A DNA stretch of 64,000 nt, taken from RUG023 sp900315435 (lineage in GTDB: Bacteria > Spirochaetota > Spirochaetia > Sphaerochaetales > Sphaerochaetaceae). Of the stretch, positions 42,247 through 51,716 are shown piece after piece. Under the pieces are notes generated by a model that had not been told where the DNA came from, made no database searches, and worked only from the letters and a program-made list of their open reading frames with translations. Location: positions 1-64,000 of the forward strand of contig CADAJJ010000005.1 in assembly GCA_902788205.1 (NCBI GenBank), given 5' to 3'. Every line of letters begins with the position of its first letter. Position 1 is the stretch's first letter. A program made the position numbers and the translations under genes.

Positions 42247-44574
42247 TCACAGATTCGCACTCACGCTGGAATCAACGGAGCCGTTCGGCTGGCCGTCACT
42301 CATCACGACCACGAAGTTACCGACGAAATCCTTCGATTTCACGCTGATGTTGGACAGCAGCACCGTCGCCGGGTACATGCCCTTCACCGAAAGCCCGCTG
42401 GACTTCGCCGAACCGGTTCCGGACTTATCAACATGCATCTCGTATTTGCCCGTCGTGTACATCCAAGACAACTCGCCGAAATCCGAATAGGTGAAGTAAA
42501 TCTGTCCTCCGAGACCTTCGGCGCTCGCAGTGTAGTAGACCGTACCGAAATTCGTGGTGTCTTCGTTGCTGCCGTCACTCGTATGGTCGGATCCTTTATG
42601 TCTGCCGTGAGCATAATGGCAGGCCATCGTGTCACTGCCAAGGGCAGCCATCTGGTCGCTCAGCGACGACCGCTTTCCTTGGGCAACCATCCATCCGATT
42701 GTTCCATCATTCGACGGGCTCCAGTAAGACCTCAGATTGAAATCCTGGTAGAAGCTATTCGTGATCGAGGCAGGCAGGTATTCGTTTGCCGTGGAATCGA
42801 ATGGCTTGAACGCATAGATGTACCAGAAATGAATCAGACGTTTCGGGGTAATCGCGCCATAGCCGGTCACCGTTGCAGACCATTTGCCGGTTTTCCCCAA
42901 GATATCGGTACAGCGGACGCGGTACGTATATCTTTCGCCTGCATCAGCACTGTCAAATGCATCGTCCACAGTCAGTTTGGTCCCCTCGACGTTCATGCCA
43001 GGATCTACTGTATATGTCAGCGTTTCAAGAGGAATCGAATCATCGCTGATTGTCGCACCTTCAGCATATCTCTGGATCTGGTATTGGCTGATGATATTGC
43101 TTCCGTTCCAGGAAATACGGATTGGGTAGATGCCATGGTCGTTGGCAGTCATGCCGCTCGCCCATTCATTTGCGGAAACACTGAATCCGTCCGGCATACC
43201 CGGCGCATCGACAGTAAGCTCGCTGACAGGTGACGTTTCTTTCGACCCATTGGTAACTCCCACGGAGAACACCTGGTAAGTCGAGCCAGTGTAGCTCCAT
43301 GTGAAAGTATCGTCCGTGCCGATATTCTGGTAAGTGGTATCCGTGCTATACCCATCAATCGATGATGCTTTGATGATGTACTGCCAACCAGCATGAGCTT
43401 TGCGCGCTGCCTGGGTATCCAGGCCGACAGGCTGCGTGAAGGTGATTGTCTGTACCGGCTCTCCCGAGGTCCCGCGGGACAGGGAGATCTTGGCATCGGT
43501 CGGGTTGGACAGGAGGTATCCGTCAACGGTGGCTGGAGAACCTTTCACATAGGAGCCTGAGCCGTCCGGATCGTATGCGGCGATGATCGTGTACGTGTAC
43601 CGGGTTCCTTCCGTGACACTGTTGTTGTCGGTGTAAATGTAATAGCCGTCTTCCACAGTAAGACCATCCTTACTCGCGACTACGCTGGAACTGGACGGAT
43701 AAATCTTCAGATCGCTTGTCGAAGCGGCGGAACGATAAATGAGATAATCGTAATTGTAATCATCTTTTTTCCACTTCAGTTTGATGGAATTCTTACCGGA
43801 GGAAGCAGGATTGACGCCCTGCTCAGCAGAGACATCCTCCGGCTTGGTCGGAGCGCCCATTACGAGAGAATAGCCCATCGCGTTGACGCTTACGTCGGAC
43901 TGCGTTGAACCGTTGTTGCTGATAGCACGAATCGCGAAGTAGAGACTCTCCCCTGCCTCCTCGTCGGACACCTCGTAGCGGTAGAGCGCGGTGTCCTGCC
44001 CCGTGGCGTGGATGGTGTCCACAGGCTCCATCGAGGTGTTGAAATACGGTTGGTTGTTCTCGTAGATGGCATAGCCGTATACGTCAGGCACTTCATCCCA
44101 AGTGAGTTCGATACGGCCGGAATATGTTCCTTTTGATGCCGACGGCTTTGTGATGGAAAGAAGGGAGCCTCGAGTCACGCTGGACCATTCGCCGGTCCTG
44201 TTGTAGGTACGGCCACGAACCTTATACCAATACTGCTTTCCCTTCTCCAACGAGTAGGTGTCGGTCAATGTCGTCGAGGATGAAGTCTCTGGAAGAATCA
44301 CATAGGGTCCATCAGCGGAATCCGCACGAGCGACTTCATAATACTCCGCACCATCAACCGCGTACCAACTGATAGTGACAGTACTCGCCGAAGTGGCTTT
44401 TGTAGCTTTCACAAACGCGGGAGCAGAGCCACTAAAGGTAACCTCCTTTTCACTCGTTGTTGGGTTGGTGATGTTGAGGTCGTTGTACTCCGACGTGTAG
44501 AGATCCATCTTGCAGGAGACAAGAAGAACCATCAGAAATTCGAGGAAGCAGAAACGTATTATTAATTTTCTCAT
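42247..44574 (-). CDS. Large lipoprotein with fibronectin-type-III-like repeats (775 aa)
   Basis: 775 residues. Signal peptide with lipobox LLVSC (Cys about residue 21). At least five fibronectin-III-like units follow, each with the W...Y and Y.V.A/R strand pattern, for example TVTISWYAVDGAEYYEVAR, then KGKQYWYKVRGR, and RIELTWDEVPDVYGYAIY. The last about 200 residues form a different domain, containing IGWMVAQGKRSSLSDQM and FVGNFVVVMSDGQPNGS. It is probably anchored at the surface and may bind polymers or host/partner molecules; this is inference. GGAG precedes the ATG, ten bases after the upstream large gene. Confidence 0.75.
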   Translation of the reverse strand: MRKLIIRFCFLEFLMVLLVSCKMDLYTSEYNDLNITNPTTSEKEVTFSGSAPAFVKATKATSASTVTISWYAVDGAEYYEVARADSADGPYVILPETSSSTTLTDTYSLEKGKQYWYKVRGRTYNRTGEWSSVTRGSLLSITKPSASKGTYSGRIELTWDEVPDVYGYAIYENNQPYFNTSMEPVDTIHATGQDTALYRYEVSDEEAGESLYFAIRAISNNGSTQSDVSVNAMGYSLVMGAPTKPEDVSAEQGVNPASSGKNSIKLKWKKDDYNYDYLIYRSAASTSDLKIYPSSSSVVASKDGLTVEDGYYIYTDNNSVTEGTRYTYTIIAAYDPDGSGSYVKGSPATVDGYLLSNPTDAKISLSRGTSGEPVQTITFTQPVGLDTQAARKAHAGWQYIIKASSIDGYSTDTTYQNIGTDDTFTWSYTGSTYQVFSVGVTNGSKETSPVSELTVDAPGMPDGFSVSANEWASGMTANDHGIYPIRISWNGSNIISQYQIQRYAEGATISDDSIPLETLTYTVDPGMNVEGTKLTVDDAFDSADAGERYTYRVRCTDILGKTGKWSATVTGYGAITPKRLIHFWYIYAFKPFDSTANEYLPASITNSFYQDFNLRSYWSPSNDGTIGWMVAQGKRSSLSDQMAALGSDTMACHYAHGRHKGSDHTSDGSNEDTTNFGTVYYTASAEGLGGQIYFTYSDFGELSWMYTTGKYEMHVDKSGTGSAKSSGLSVKGMYPATVLLSNISVKSKDFVGNFVVVMSDGQPNGSVDSSVSANL

Positions 44575-44584
44575 ATCCGTCTCC

Positions 44585-47500
44585 TCATAGCATTCTCTGA
44601 ATGTGTACCGTGTCGCTGTAATCGAAAGTGGTCTTCGTACCGGTTTCCTTCGTCACGGTTTCAGCCCCTGTGTTATTCAAAAGATCAATGGTTGAAGTGA
44701 TGGTAACCGTTGCCGTACGAGTATCGGACGAAGAATTGAAATAAGGGTATGTAACAACCATTGCAACAGGGGAATCCGCCAATTTCTCATCGAACTTCCC
44801 GACCTCAACGCCGACATATTTCAACGGATCCCTACCCAAATATCCCGCAAATCCATCCTTTGAGATACCATCGCTAGCGCGAAGTCCGACTTCCTCTGTT
44901 GGAGAAAGAATGAAGGAAGAACTTCCTGCAATTTCCATTGCGCTGGTGATTTGGAAATATTGGTTTTTAATTGTCGCAGGATGCAGAATAACATCCCGTG
45001 GATTACAGCTGACAACAGTTGCGCCGGAATAGCCAGTGTAAGGGTTTGTGCTGGGACCCCACCAATCTCCACCGAACTGACCATTGGCCGCGCTCAGAAC
45101 TTGATTGATCTGGTAATTTACCAAGTTGACAATCTCCCGTGGGGACAAATCGCGGAACGCATTGTCCACCTCCTTGGAAGTTGACACTTGGCCACTTGAA
45201 ATAATGGTGGACACACTAGCCGAGTGTGTCATTCTTACTGACTGGGAAGCAGAACCATACTCAAGGAAGCAATCGTAGTGGTATCTTCCTTTATTGTCGA
45301 CGGTAACCCCCTCTGTGTCCTTCGTAACGTCCACAGTCTGGATATCATCTTGCATAATTCGGTAGGCAGATGCGCCTGGACGGGGTGTCCAAACAATAGT
45401 GAAATATTCCCTGTCGTCATAAGGAATCACAACAACAGAATCAGGAGGAGCAAGTCGGTACCCATAATTCACAGGTATGGCATTTTCATCCACATCCGAT
45501 GTCGAAGACAATGCTGATACGATTTTCCCGCCTCCATCATTTCTGTATGCTGCCACAGAATAGTACATGAGGTCATCGACGTCGTCAGTGAACGCAGAGG
45601 TGCCCGTTGTACCGGTCAATGATTCTGATTCTTCCGCGGCTGCATTTATGGAAGAAGAATACACGTAATATCCGTCAGCTCCCGTAACATCATCCCAATC
45701 AACAACAATCTGGTAGGAATAATTTCCGTGCGAAGCCGTCACAACAGCCGGCGGTCCGAACCATCCTCCCGTCACGCCTTCCACGGCTCCCGCGTCGACA
45801 GTGATTCCCGCGTCATCATTCGTCGCCAGGATCTTCACCGTGTAATCAGTCGACTTCGGGTACGGATTGGCCGTCGATTTGGCGAACAAAAAGGTCTGGT
45901 CATCGTTCTCGTAGGAGAAAACATAGGAACAAGAACCATCACTTGTGATATCAGTAGCATCCACCGTGATGTTTCCGACCGGGCTTACGCTTGTGTCGGT
46001 TCCTTTGTAGAGGATGAATTCGTAGGAGGTCGCGCCCGGCATCGCCTTGAAGGTCACTGCGAAACTCGTGGGGGTATTGTCCTTCGCCGCGTTGTTCTGG
46101 GCGTAGGCGCTCAGAACCGGCCCGAGGGTATTTCCATCCTCCGCCACACTTCTCGCCGTTTCGTTCCCTTCGCTGTCGACCGCCACCGCCTGGAACTCAT
46201 ACGTATGGCCCGCGACAGGCGTGGTTCCGAGCAAAGTCGAGACGGAATAATCTGCTGTTTCTTTCGGGATATTCCCGGAAGTCGGATATGCCGTCTCCAC
46301 CGAAGAGGAATCGTCTTTGTCCTTCACATATACCCTATAGCCGCTGAAATCGCGACTCCCTTCCCAAGCGCTGTCAAAAGTCAGGGTTATGTCGGCAAGC
46401 GACGCACCGTCGCTTGCGATGAAGGAAGGAGCAAGAAGTGTCGAACCGTTTGTCGAAACGAGTGTTGTCGTCCCGTTGTACGGATCGCTCTCTTCTGTTG
46501 CGTATGTTGCTTCGACATAGAAAGCTGTCGAGTCGAGTCCGCTGATCGAAATCATGGCATTGAACGTCGAGATACCGGTTTCCGTGTCGTCCGTCCGCGT
46601 CACGGTATAGGGAATCGTCGCATCTCCGACAGTCACCGTGCTCGAAACCGATGTCGAGTCATTCCACCCGACCGTGATTGATTCCGTGTTTTCGCCCCAG
46701 CGGATCGTGTAGGACAGATTCGCCGCGTCCAGAGACGGATTGGTTTTGTCTCCACCGTAGTAGATCTTGGAAGGATCGGATGTGCTCAGCCTGGTCTGCC
46801 AAGAAAGCTTCACCGAAGATGCGAGGGACGTAGTCGCCGAGAGATTCCCGGTGACGTAATCGACGGCAACGAACCAATCGGGGGAATAACCGAGGGCATC
46901 GTCCGACTGGCGGAGAGAGGAGACGGTGCCGTCGCTGTATTGGACACCCACGGAGAAAGTCCACGTATGCTTGGTGCGCGAATTGAACGTAGAGGAAAAA
47001 TTCGGCCCCGTTGCGATGCGCGCGACCGCGCTTACTCCTCCGGTTGTCTGGGTAATTGTCACATCGTCAAGCAGCTGAGCCCCATGTCCATCGTCGCAAT
47101 AGACAACGAAGGAGCAGTCATCGGGAAGCCCGGACTGCGAATGCCAATCATAGAACCACGACAGATTTGCTTCGACCGTGGCATCCCGGCTTGTCGCTGT
47201 ATAAGTTCCGCTATTCGTCACCGTCAAATCCGTCGGCAGAAATATCGTATACCCCGGCTCCGCCGTCACGGCGATGGAAGAGGACGAATCCTGTTCGTAA
47301 TACACTTTACCATTGACGATATAAGCAGCTGTCACCCGGTACAGATACTCTGTGTTTGCCGACACAGTCGTGTCGGTGAATGTATAGACCGTTTTCCCAA
47401 GTGAATCGAGCGCCGTCTGGGTGAAGGATGTGTTGCTCGTATCGTTGATGTCCGTTTCTTTGCGCACCACCGCCGTCCATGTCAATCCGTCGTCGTCACT

Positions 47501-48454
47501 TCTCTCAAGTTTCACGCGATGAGCGACATCACCGATGTTGCTTCTGTAATCAGGCGCAGTCCAGGAAACCACGACAGAATCTTTCTTCGCCTCCGCACCG
47601 CTTGTGGCGCTGATTGTAGTAATCGGCATCGGAAGGAACGTCCTATCGGTCGTGATCGTCTCGCTGCCCGAGTCGAGGTCAGAGGAAAGGAGCGCTTTTC
47701 CCTCCGGATCGTAGAGCATCGCGGTGACCTTGTAGGAAACTTCCGCTGCGGAGGAATCGAAAGACTGTGCAAGGGTCGCATCCACAACCTCAAAGTCTCC
47801 CGCATCGTACGTTGTCTTGACGCCTGAATCGTAAACAGTATACGTTTCATCACTTTTCGTTGCGTTCACAACAACCCGGTAACCGCTGTAGAGCATCGTT
47901 TCTGAAGACTCGTCCATATCGGAAAGGAGTCCGTCAATGCCATAGCGGAGCGTGACATTGGTGCCTGCGACCTGGGGCTCAAGCCATACGGAAGGAGCTG
48001 TCGCCCCTTCCACAATCTCTGAAGCGTCCGAGGAAATCAACCCTTTCGCTCCACTCGATGATACTACCGGAATGTTTGTAACCACCCAGGCAAGCACATG
48101 CTTTCCCGCGCTCTGGTCCGACAAGGTAAACACGTAGTGTCCAGCCACCGACTGAGCTACGACGGGAATCGTATGAATCGTGGAATAATCAGGACCTGAA
48201 AGATAATAGAGAGTGTAATATGCGCCTGCCGCGATCTCATCCGGATCCCCGGAGAAATCGAACGTGATGGTAGACTTCTCCGTCGTAGTGGCAGCAAGAT
48301 CCGTGACCGCAGTCGGCTGAATCTGGCTGGTCAACGCCTCGGCTTCCAGCTCGGTTGTATCCATCGGACTCAATGTGCAGGAAACACATACGCCTCCGGC
48401 AAGAAGCGCACCTGCAAGCAGATAAACCTGTGGCCAAAGTCTCCATTCTTTCAT
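44585..48454 (-). CDS. Giant lipoprotein with many fibronectin-type-III-like repeats (1289 aa)
   Basis: 1289 residues from the ATG at 48454. The signal peptide ends in the lipobox VCVSC (Cys about residue 26). About ten beta-sandwich units resembling fibronectin III follow, for example DSVVVSWTAPDYRSN, TEYLYRVTAAYIVNGK and YFTIVWTPRPGASAYRI. A distinct C-terminal region (last about 230 residues) contains DWWGPSTNPYTGYSG. The base composition looks lower in G+C than flanking genes. It heads an operon of four exported proteins, two of them with the same repeat architecture. Role unknown; a surface adhesin or polymer-binding scaffold is one guess. Confidence 0.72.
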   Translation of the reverse strand: MKEWRLWPQVYLLAGALLAGGVCVSCTLSPMDTTELEAEALTSQIQPTAVTDLAATTTEKSTITFDFSGDPDEIAAGAYYTLYYLSGPDYSTIHTIPVVAQSVAGHYVFTLSDQSAGKHVLAWVVTNIPVVSSSGAKGLISSDASEIVEGATAPSVWLEPQVAGTNVTLRYGIDGLLSDMDESSETMLYSGYRVVVNATKSDETYTVYDSGVKTTYDAGDFEVVDATLAQSFDSSAAEVSYKVTAMLYDPEGKALLSSDLDSGSETITTDRTFLPMPITTISATSGAEAKKDSVVVSWTAPDYRSNIGDVAHRVKLERSDDDGLTWTAVVRKETDINDTSNTSFTQTALDSLGKTVYTFTDTTVSANTEYLYRVTAAYIVNGKVYYEQDSSSSIAVTAEPGYTIFLPTDLTVTNSGTYTATSRDATVEANLSWFYDWHSQSGLPDDCSFVVYCDDGHGAQLLDDVTITQTTGGVSAVARIATGPNFSSTFNSRTKHTWTFSVGVQYSDGTVSSLRQSDDALGYSPDWFVAVDYVTGNLSATTSLASSVKLSWQTRLSTSDPSKIYYGGDKTNPSLDAANLSYTIRWGENTESITVGWNDSTSVSSTVTVGDATIPYTVTRTDDTETGISTFNAMISISGLDSTAFYVEATYATEESDPYNGTTTLVSTNGSTLLAPSFIASDGASLADITLTFDSAWEGSRDFSGYRVYVKDKDDSSSVETAYPTSGNIPKETADYSVSTLLGTTPVAGHTYEFQAVAVDSEGNETARSVAEDGNTLGPVLSAYAQNNAAKDNTPTSFAVTFKAMPGATSYEFILYKGTDTSVSPVGNITVDATDITSDGSCSYVFSYENDDQTFLFAKSTANPYPKSTDYTVKILATNDDAGITVDAGAVEGVTGGWFGPPAVVTASHGNYSYQIVVDWDDVTGADGYYVYSSSINAAAEESESLTGTTGTSAFTDDVDDLMYYSVAAYRNDGGGKIVSALSSTSDVDENAIPVNYGYRLAPPDSVVVIPYDDREYFTIVWTPRPGASAYRIMQDDIQTVDVTKDTEGVTVDNKGRYHYDCFLEYGSASQSVRMTHSASVSTIISSGQVSTSKEVDNAFRDLSPREIVNLVNYQINQVLSAANGQFGGDWWGPSTNPYTGYSGATVVSCNPRDVILHPATIKNQYFQITSAMEIAGSSSFILSPTEEVGLRASDGISKDGFAGYLGRDPLKYVGVEVGKFDEKLADSPVAMVVTYPYFNSSSDTRTATVTITSTIDLLNNTGAETVTKETGTKTTFDYSDTVHIQRML

Positions 48455-48609
48455 ACCTATGATGGTGGACAAAAAGACTCTATCATGTCAAGTAAACGAC
48501 ACTATGACAAAAATAGTCGTTCGTGTATTGCTTTGATTATTTTTTGTCCGACAACCAAATAGCGCGCAATGTTCCCCAACACCATGTTGACAATCAGTCA
48601 GTGTGTTGA

Positions 48610-49104
48610 TTATGTCACAACTTCCAGAAACCGTTCAAAAAACGCACGGTAGATAGCCAGCTTCCGCTCGAACGGCATCGTGTTGGCCGCGCTCGGCGAG
48701 GGCAAGGCCTGAAAGACCAGATGTTCCGGGTACCACGCGATGAAGCGACGATAGAACGCTTCCGCCTTCTTTCCGGTAAATGCCACAGCCTGTAAACAGG
48801 GGTGGAGTTTGATGAAAGGGACCAAATCGTTGGGCTCTACCTTCCGGTAGCCGGAGTCCAGGCTCCCCTCACGGTCAAAGCGCCTGAGGGTGTCCCACAG
48901 CGCGACCCGATGGGCCAGCAACAGCTGTTCCTTTGCTTCATACGAATCAACCGGATTGCCGAACAGGCGGCTCATGATCGGCCAGAAGGCGTTGGTCGGA
49001 TGCCCGTAGTACTCCCGTTTTTCCAGCGAGACGCGGCTCGGGCCGGTGCCCAACACCAACACCAGCGCGTCTTTTCCCTCTATTGGCGGAAATCCCTGCT
49101 GCAT
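48610..49104 (-). CDS. DNA-deoxyinosine glycosylase (UDG superfamily, Mug/HDG type)
   Basis: 164 residues. Motif 1 region LVLGTGPSRVSLEKREYYGHPTNAF, seen as LVLGTGPSRVSLEK then REYYGHPTNAFW, and the C-terminal LPSPSAANTM motif match the deoxyinosine/hypoxanthine glycosylase branch of the uracil-DNA glycosylase superfamily. It removes deaminated bases from DNA. The ATG at 49104 is the earliest plausible start; the ribosome-binding site is poor. Confidence 0.85.
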   Translation of the reverse strand: MQQGFPPIEGKDALVLVLGTGPSRVSLEKREYYGHPTNAFWPIMSRLFGNPVDSYEAKEQLLLAHRVALWDTLRRFDREGSLDSGYRKVEPNDLVPFIKLHPCLQAVAFTGKKAEAFYRRFIAWYPEHLVFQALPSPSAANTMPFERKLAIYRAFFERFLEVVT

Positions 49105-49194
49105 GATTTGCCATGATACCCGATTCCGGTGCCTCTTGTCTCCGAAATGTTTTGTAGGTATTTCTAGATATCTTTTCTTCAAGGAGTCCACAGT

Positions 49195-49956
49195 ATGGAA
49201 CGAGCACCGGTACTTTTTGTCGGACATGGGTCGCCCATGAACGCGATTACGGACAATCCGGCAAGGCATGCATGGAAACAGCTGGGAAGCCAGCTCGGGA
49301 AACCCAAGGCCATCATCGCCGTCAGCGCGCACTGGACGAGCAGGGGCGGAACCAAGGTGAACACGCAGGCAGTCAACCGCCAGATATACGACATGTACGG
49401 TTTTCCACAAGAACTGTATGACCTGCGGTACGAACCAAAAGGGAATCCGGCCTTGGCCGGCAGGGTCGCCACCCTGCTGGAAGCGAGTCCGGACACCTCG
49501 TGGGGAATCGACCACGGCATCTGGAGCATCCTCTGCAACATGTATCCCGCCTGCGACGTGCCGGTGGTGATGGTCAGCACCGATGTCACCGCCACCCCGG
49601 CAAAGCTCTACGGACTAGGCAGGAAGCTGGGCCCCCTCCGCGACGAAGGGTACGCGATCCTTGCCAGCGGAAACGTGGTCCACAACTTGGGGAAGGTCGG
49701 TTGGGACATGCAGGACGGCTATCCCTGGGCTGACGCCTTCGACAAGAAAATCGAGCAAGCGGTCTGTGGCGGAAACCACCAGAAGGTGATGGACTACGCA
49801 TCGGTCGCCGGTTCCCGGCTGGCAGTACCTACTCCCGAGCACTTCCTGCCGCTCATCGTCGCCCTTGGAGCTATCCGGGAGGATGACAAGGCCACCTCGT
49901 TCAACGCCTATCGGGAACTGGGGTCGATGAGCATGACTTCCTTCCTGTGGAAGTAG
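49195..49956 (+). CDS. ygiD: DODA-type extradiol dioxygenase family protein (YgiD-like)
   Basis: 253 residues. Conserved segments: LFVGHGSPMNAI (N-terminal His ligand), IIAVSAHWTSRG, GIDHGIWSIL and SGNVVHNLG, with later His-containing PTPEHFLPLI. These fit the class III extradiol enzymes of the 4,5-DOPA dioxygenase type, which bind Zn or Fe. The natural bacterial substrate is unclear. AAGGAG precedes the ATG, and it ends one base before the convergent FAD gene. Confidence 0.9.
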   Translation: MERAPVLFVGHGSPMNAITDNPARHAWKQLGSQLGKPKAIIAVSAHWTSRGGTKVNTQAVNRQIYDMYGFPQELYDLRYEPKGNPALAGRVATLLEASPDTSWGIDHGIWSILCNMYPACDVPVVMVSTDVTATPAKLYGLGRKLGPLRDEGYAILASGNVVHNLGKVGWDMQDGYPWADAFDKKIEQAVCGGNHQKVMDYASVAGSRLAVPTPEHFLPLIVALGAIREDDKATSFNAYRELGSMSMTSFLWK

Positions 49957-49957
49957 G

Positions 49958-51517
49958 TCAGCGGGAACAGTATCGCGCCACGGCGTCGGCGCAAGCGATG
50001 CCATCCAAAGCCGCGCTGACGATGCCGCCGGCATACCCGGCTCCCTCGCCACAGGGGAAAAGCCCCGCGCGCCCGACGTGCATCAGGCTCGTCTCGTCGC
50101 GGGGGATCCGGACCGGGCTGCTGGTACGGCTCTCGCAGGCGACGAGCAAGGCCTCGTTGGTCAGGAACCCCTTCGCCTTCCGCCCAAACACCTCGAAACC
50201 TGTTTTCAAGCGGGTGGAAATGAAGCGGGGCAGAACGGCATCCATGTCCGCGCTGGCAATACCCGGATAGTAGCTGGTCTGGGGCAACGTTTCGGAAAGA
50301 TGCCCTTGCAGGAAATCCCCCATCCGCTGGGCAGGCGCCACCATCTTTCCTCCTCCCATCTTCCAGGTATGGGACTCGAAGGCCTCGACGAAATCGAGCA
50401 TGGCGAGATGTCCTCCGAACTGCTTCGGGGAAAGGTCCTCCGGGCGCAGCTCCACCACCATGCCGCTGTTGGCGAAACGGCCGCTTCTGGCGCTGGAACT
50501 CATGCCGTTGACCGAAAGGTACCCCGTCCGGGTGCAGGACGGGACAATCACTCCTCCGGGGCACATGCAGAAGGAATAGACGCCCCTCCCCGCCGCCTGG
50601 GTTACGAACCAGTAGTCGGCCGGCGGCAGGTATTTGCCCCTGCCCTCCGCACAGTGGTACTGGATCTGGTCGACCAGCTCCTGGGGATGCTCAAGACGGA
50701 CGCCGACGGCGACGCCTTTGCTCTGGATCGCGATTCCCTGCCCGTCCAAATAGCGGAACAGCTCGCTGGCGGAATGGCCGACGGCCAAGATGACAGGACC
50801 CTCGTAGGTCTTGCCGCTCTCGGTGACCACCCCGGCGACAGCGCCATCACTGGCGTACTCCAGGGCAACCACCTTGCTTTGGAAATGGAACTCCCCTCCG
50901 TTGTTCTGGATGGTGGCACGGATTTTCTGGATGACGCCGGGCAACCTGTCGCTGCCGATATGGGGATGGGTCTCGTAAAGGATCGCCGGATCCGCCCCAT
51001 GCTGGCAGAACTGGGAAAGCACCTTGGCGACGTCCCCGCGCTTGTCGCTGCGCGTGAAGAGCTTGCCGTCGCTGAAAGCGCCAGCCCCGCCCTCGCCGAA
51101 CCCATAGTTCGAGTCGGGATTGACGACACCGCTCCGACCCATCTTGGCGATGTCCAGTTTGCGTTGCTCGACACTCTTGCCCCGCTCGATGATTACCGGC
51201 TTCAGGCCGACCTCCAGAAGCCGTAGCGCCGCGAAGAGCCCGGCGGGACCGGCACCAACGACAATCACCTGCGGTTTCCGGGCGCAATCCTGGTACTGGG
51301 TCCTCGCATAGTCCTGTTCCGCGCGCTCCCCGAGATAGACCTCGTAGGTCCGGTCGACATAGACCTGCCTGCGGCGGGCATCGATGCTTTCTCGCCTGAT
51401 ACGCAGGTCGGTGATTTCTTCACGTTTGACGGAAAGCTTCCGCGCGATCTGGGTACTGACAGCGCGGGATTTTGCCGCATCCTCTGGCTTCAGGCGCACA
51501 TTGACAATGGTTCTCAT
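49958..51517 (-). CDS. FAD-dependent oxidoreductase-like protein (BaiN/YtfP-like, COG2509 type)
   Basis: 519 residues. An N-terminal about 90-residue ferredoxin-like region precedes the FAD-binding GAGPAGLFAALRLLEVG (about residues 97-113). Further motifs are GFGEGGAGAFSDGKL, GRGVYSFCMCPGGVIV and the C-terminal PCGEGAGYAGGIVSAALDG, all typical of COG2509 uncharacterised dehydrogenases. The reaction is unknown. The ATG at 51517 is chosen because GGGAGG precedes it. It is divergent from the efflux operon. Confidence 0.9.
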   Translation of the reverse strand: MRTIVNVRLKPEDAAKSRAVSTQIARKLSVKREEITDLRIRRESIDARRRQVYVDRTYEVYLGERAEQDYARTQYQDCARKPQVIVVGAGPAGLFAALRLLEVGLKPVIIERGKSVEQRKLDIAKMGRSGVVNPDSNYGFGEGGAGAFSDGKLFTRSDKRGDVAKVLSQFCQHGADPAILYETHPHIGSDRLPGVIQKIRATIQNNGGEFHFQSKVVALEYASDGAVAGVVTESGKTYEGPVILAVGHSASELFRYLDGQGIAIQSKGVAVGVRLEHPQELVDQIQYHCAEGRGKYLPPADYWFVTQAAGRGVYSFCMCPGGVIVPSCTRTGYLSVNGMSSSARSGRFANSGMVVELRPEDLSPKQFGGHLAMLDFVEAFESHTWKMGGGKMVAPAQRMGDFLQGHLSETLPQTSYYPGIASADMDAVLPRFISTRLKTGFEVFGRKAKGFLTNEALLVACESRTSSPVRIPRDETSLMHVGRAGLFPCGEGAGYAGGIVSAALDGIACADAVARYCSR

Positions 51518-51678
51518 GGGTCCTCCCGGGAGCCGGCGCAACCGGTTCCGTGCTAGATTCTACACAGGTGGCTCCTCAGAGGAAAGATGCGCGCCATCCT
51601 TACAAACCATGTCGCGCTACACGAACCTTCTTCATAAAAATCCAACTATCCAACTATTTTTTCCATGCGGTTTTTCAG

Positions 51679-51684
51679 TATAGT
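51679..51684 (+). promoter_or_regulatory. Possible -10 box for the RND efflux operon
   Basis: TATAGT about 35 bases before the ATG of the TolC-like gene, in an A+T-rich stretch. No convincing -35 box was seen, so the promoter may need an activator. Confidence 0.3.
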
Positions 51685-51716
51685 AGTGGGCATCTTCCAA
51701 AGGAGGAGAAGGCTCC

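Noticed and set aside
51646..51661. Tandem duplication CCAACTAT-CCAACTAT before the TolC-like gene
   Set aside because: Only two short copies in A+T-rich noncoding DNA; no reason to treat it as functional.
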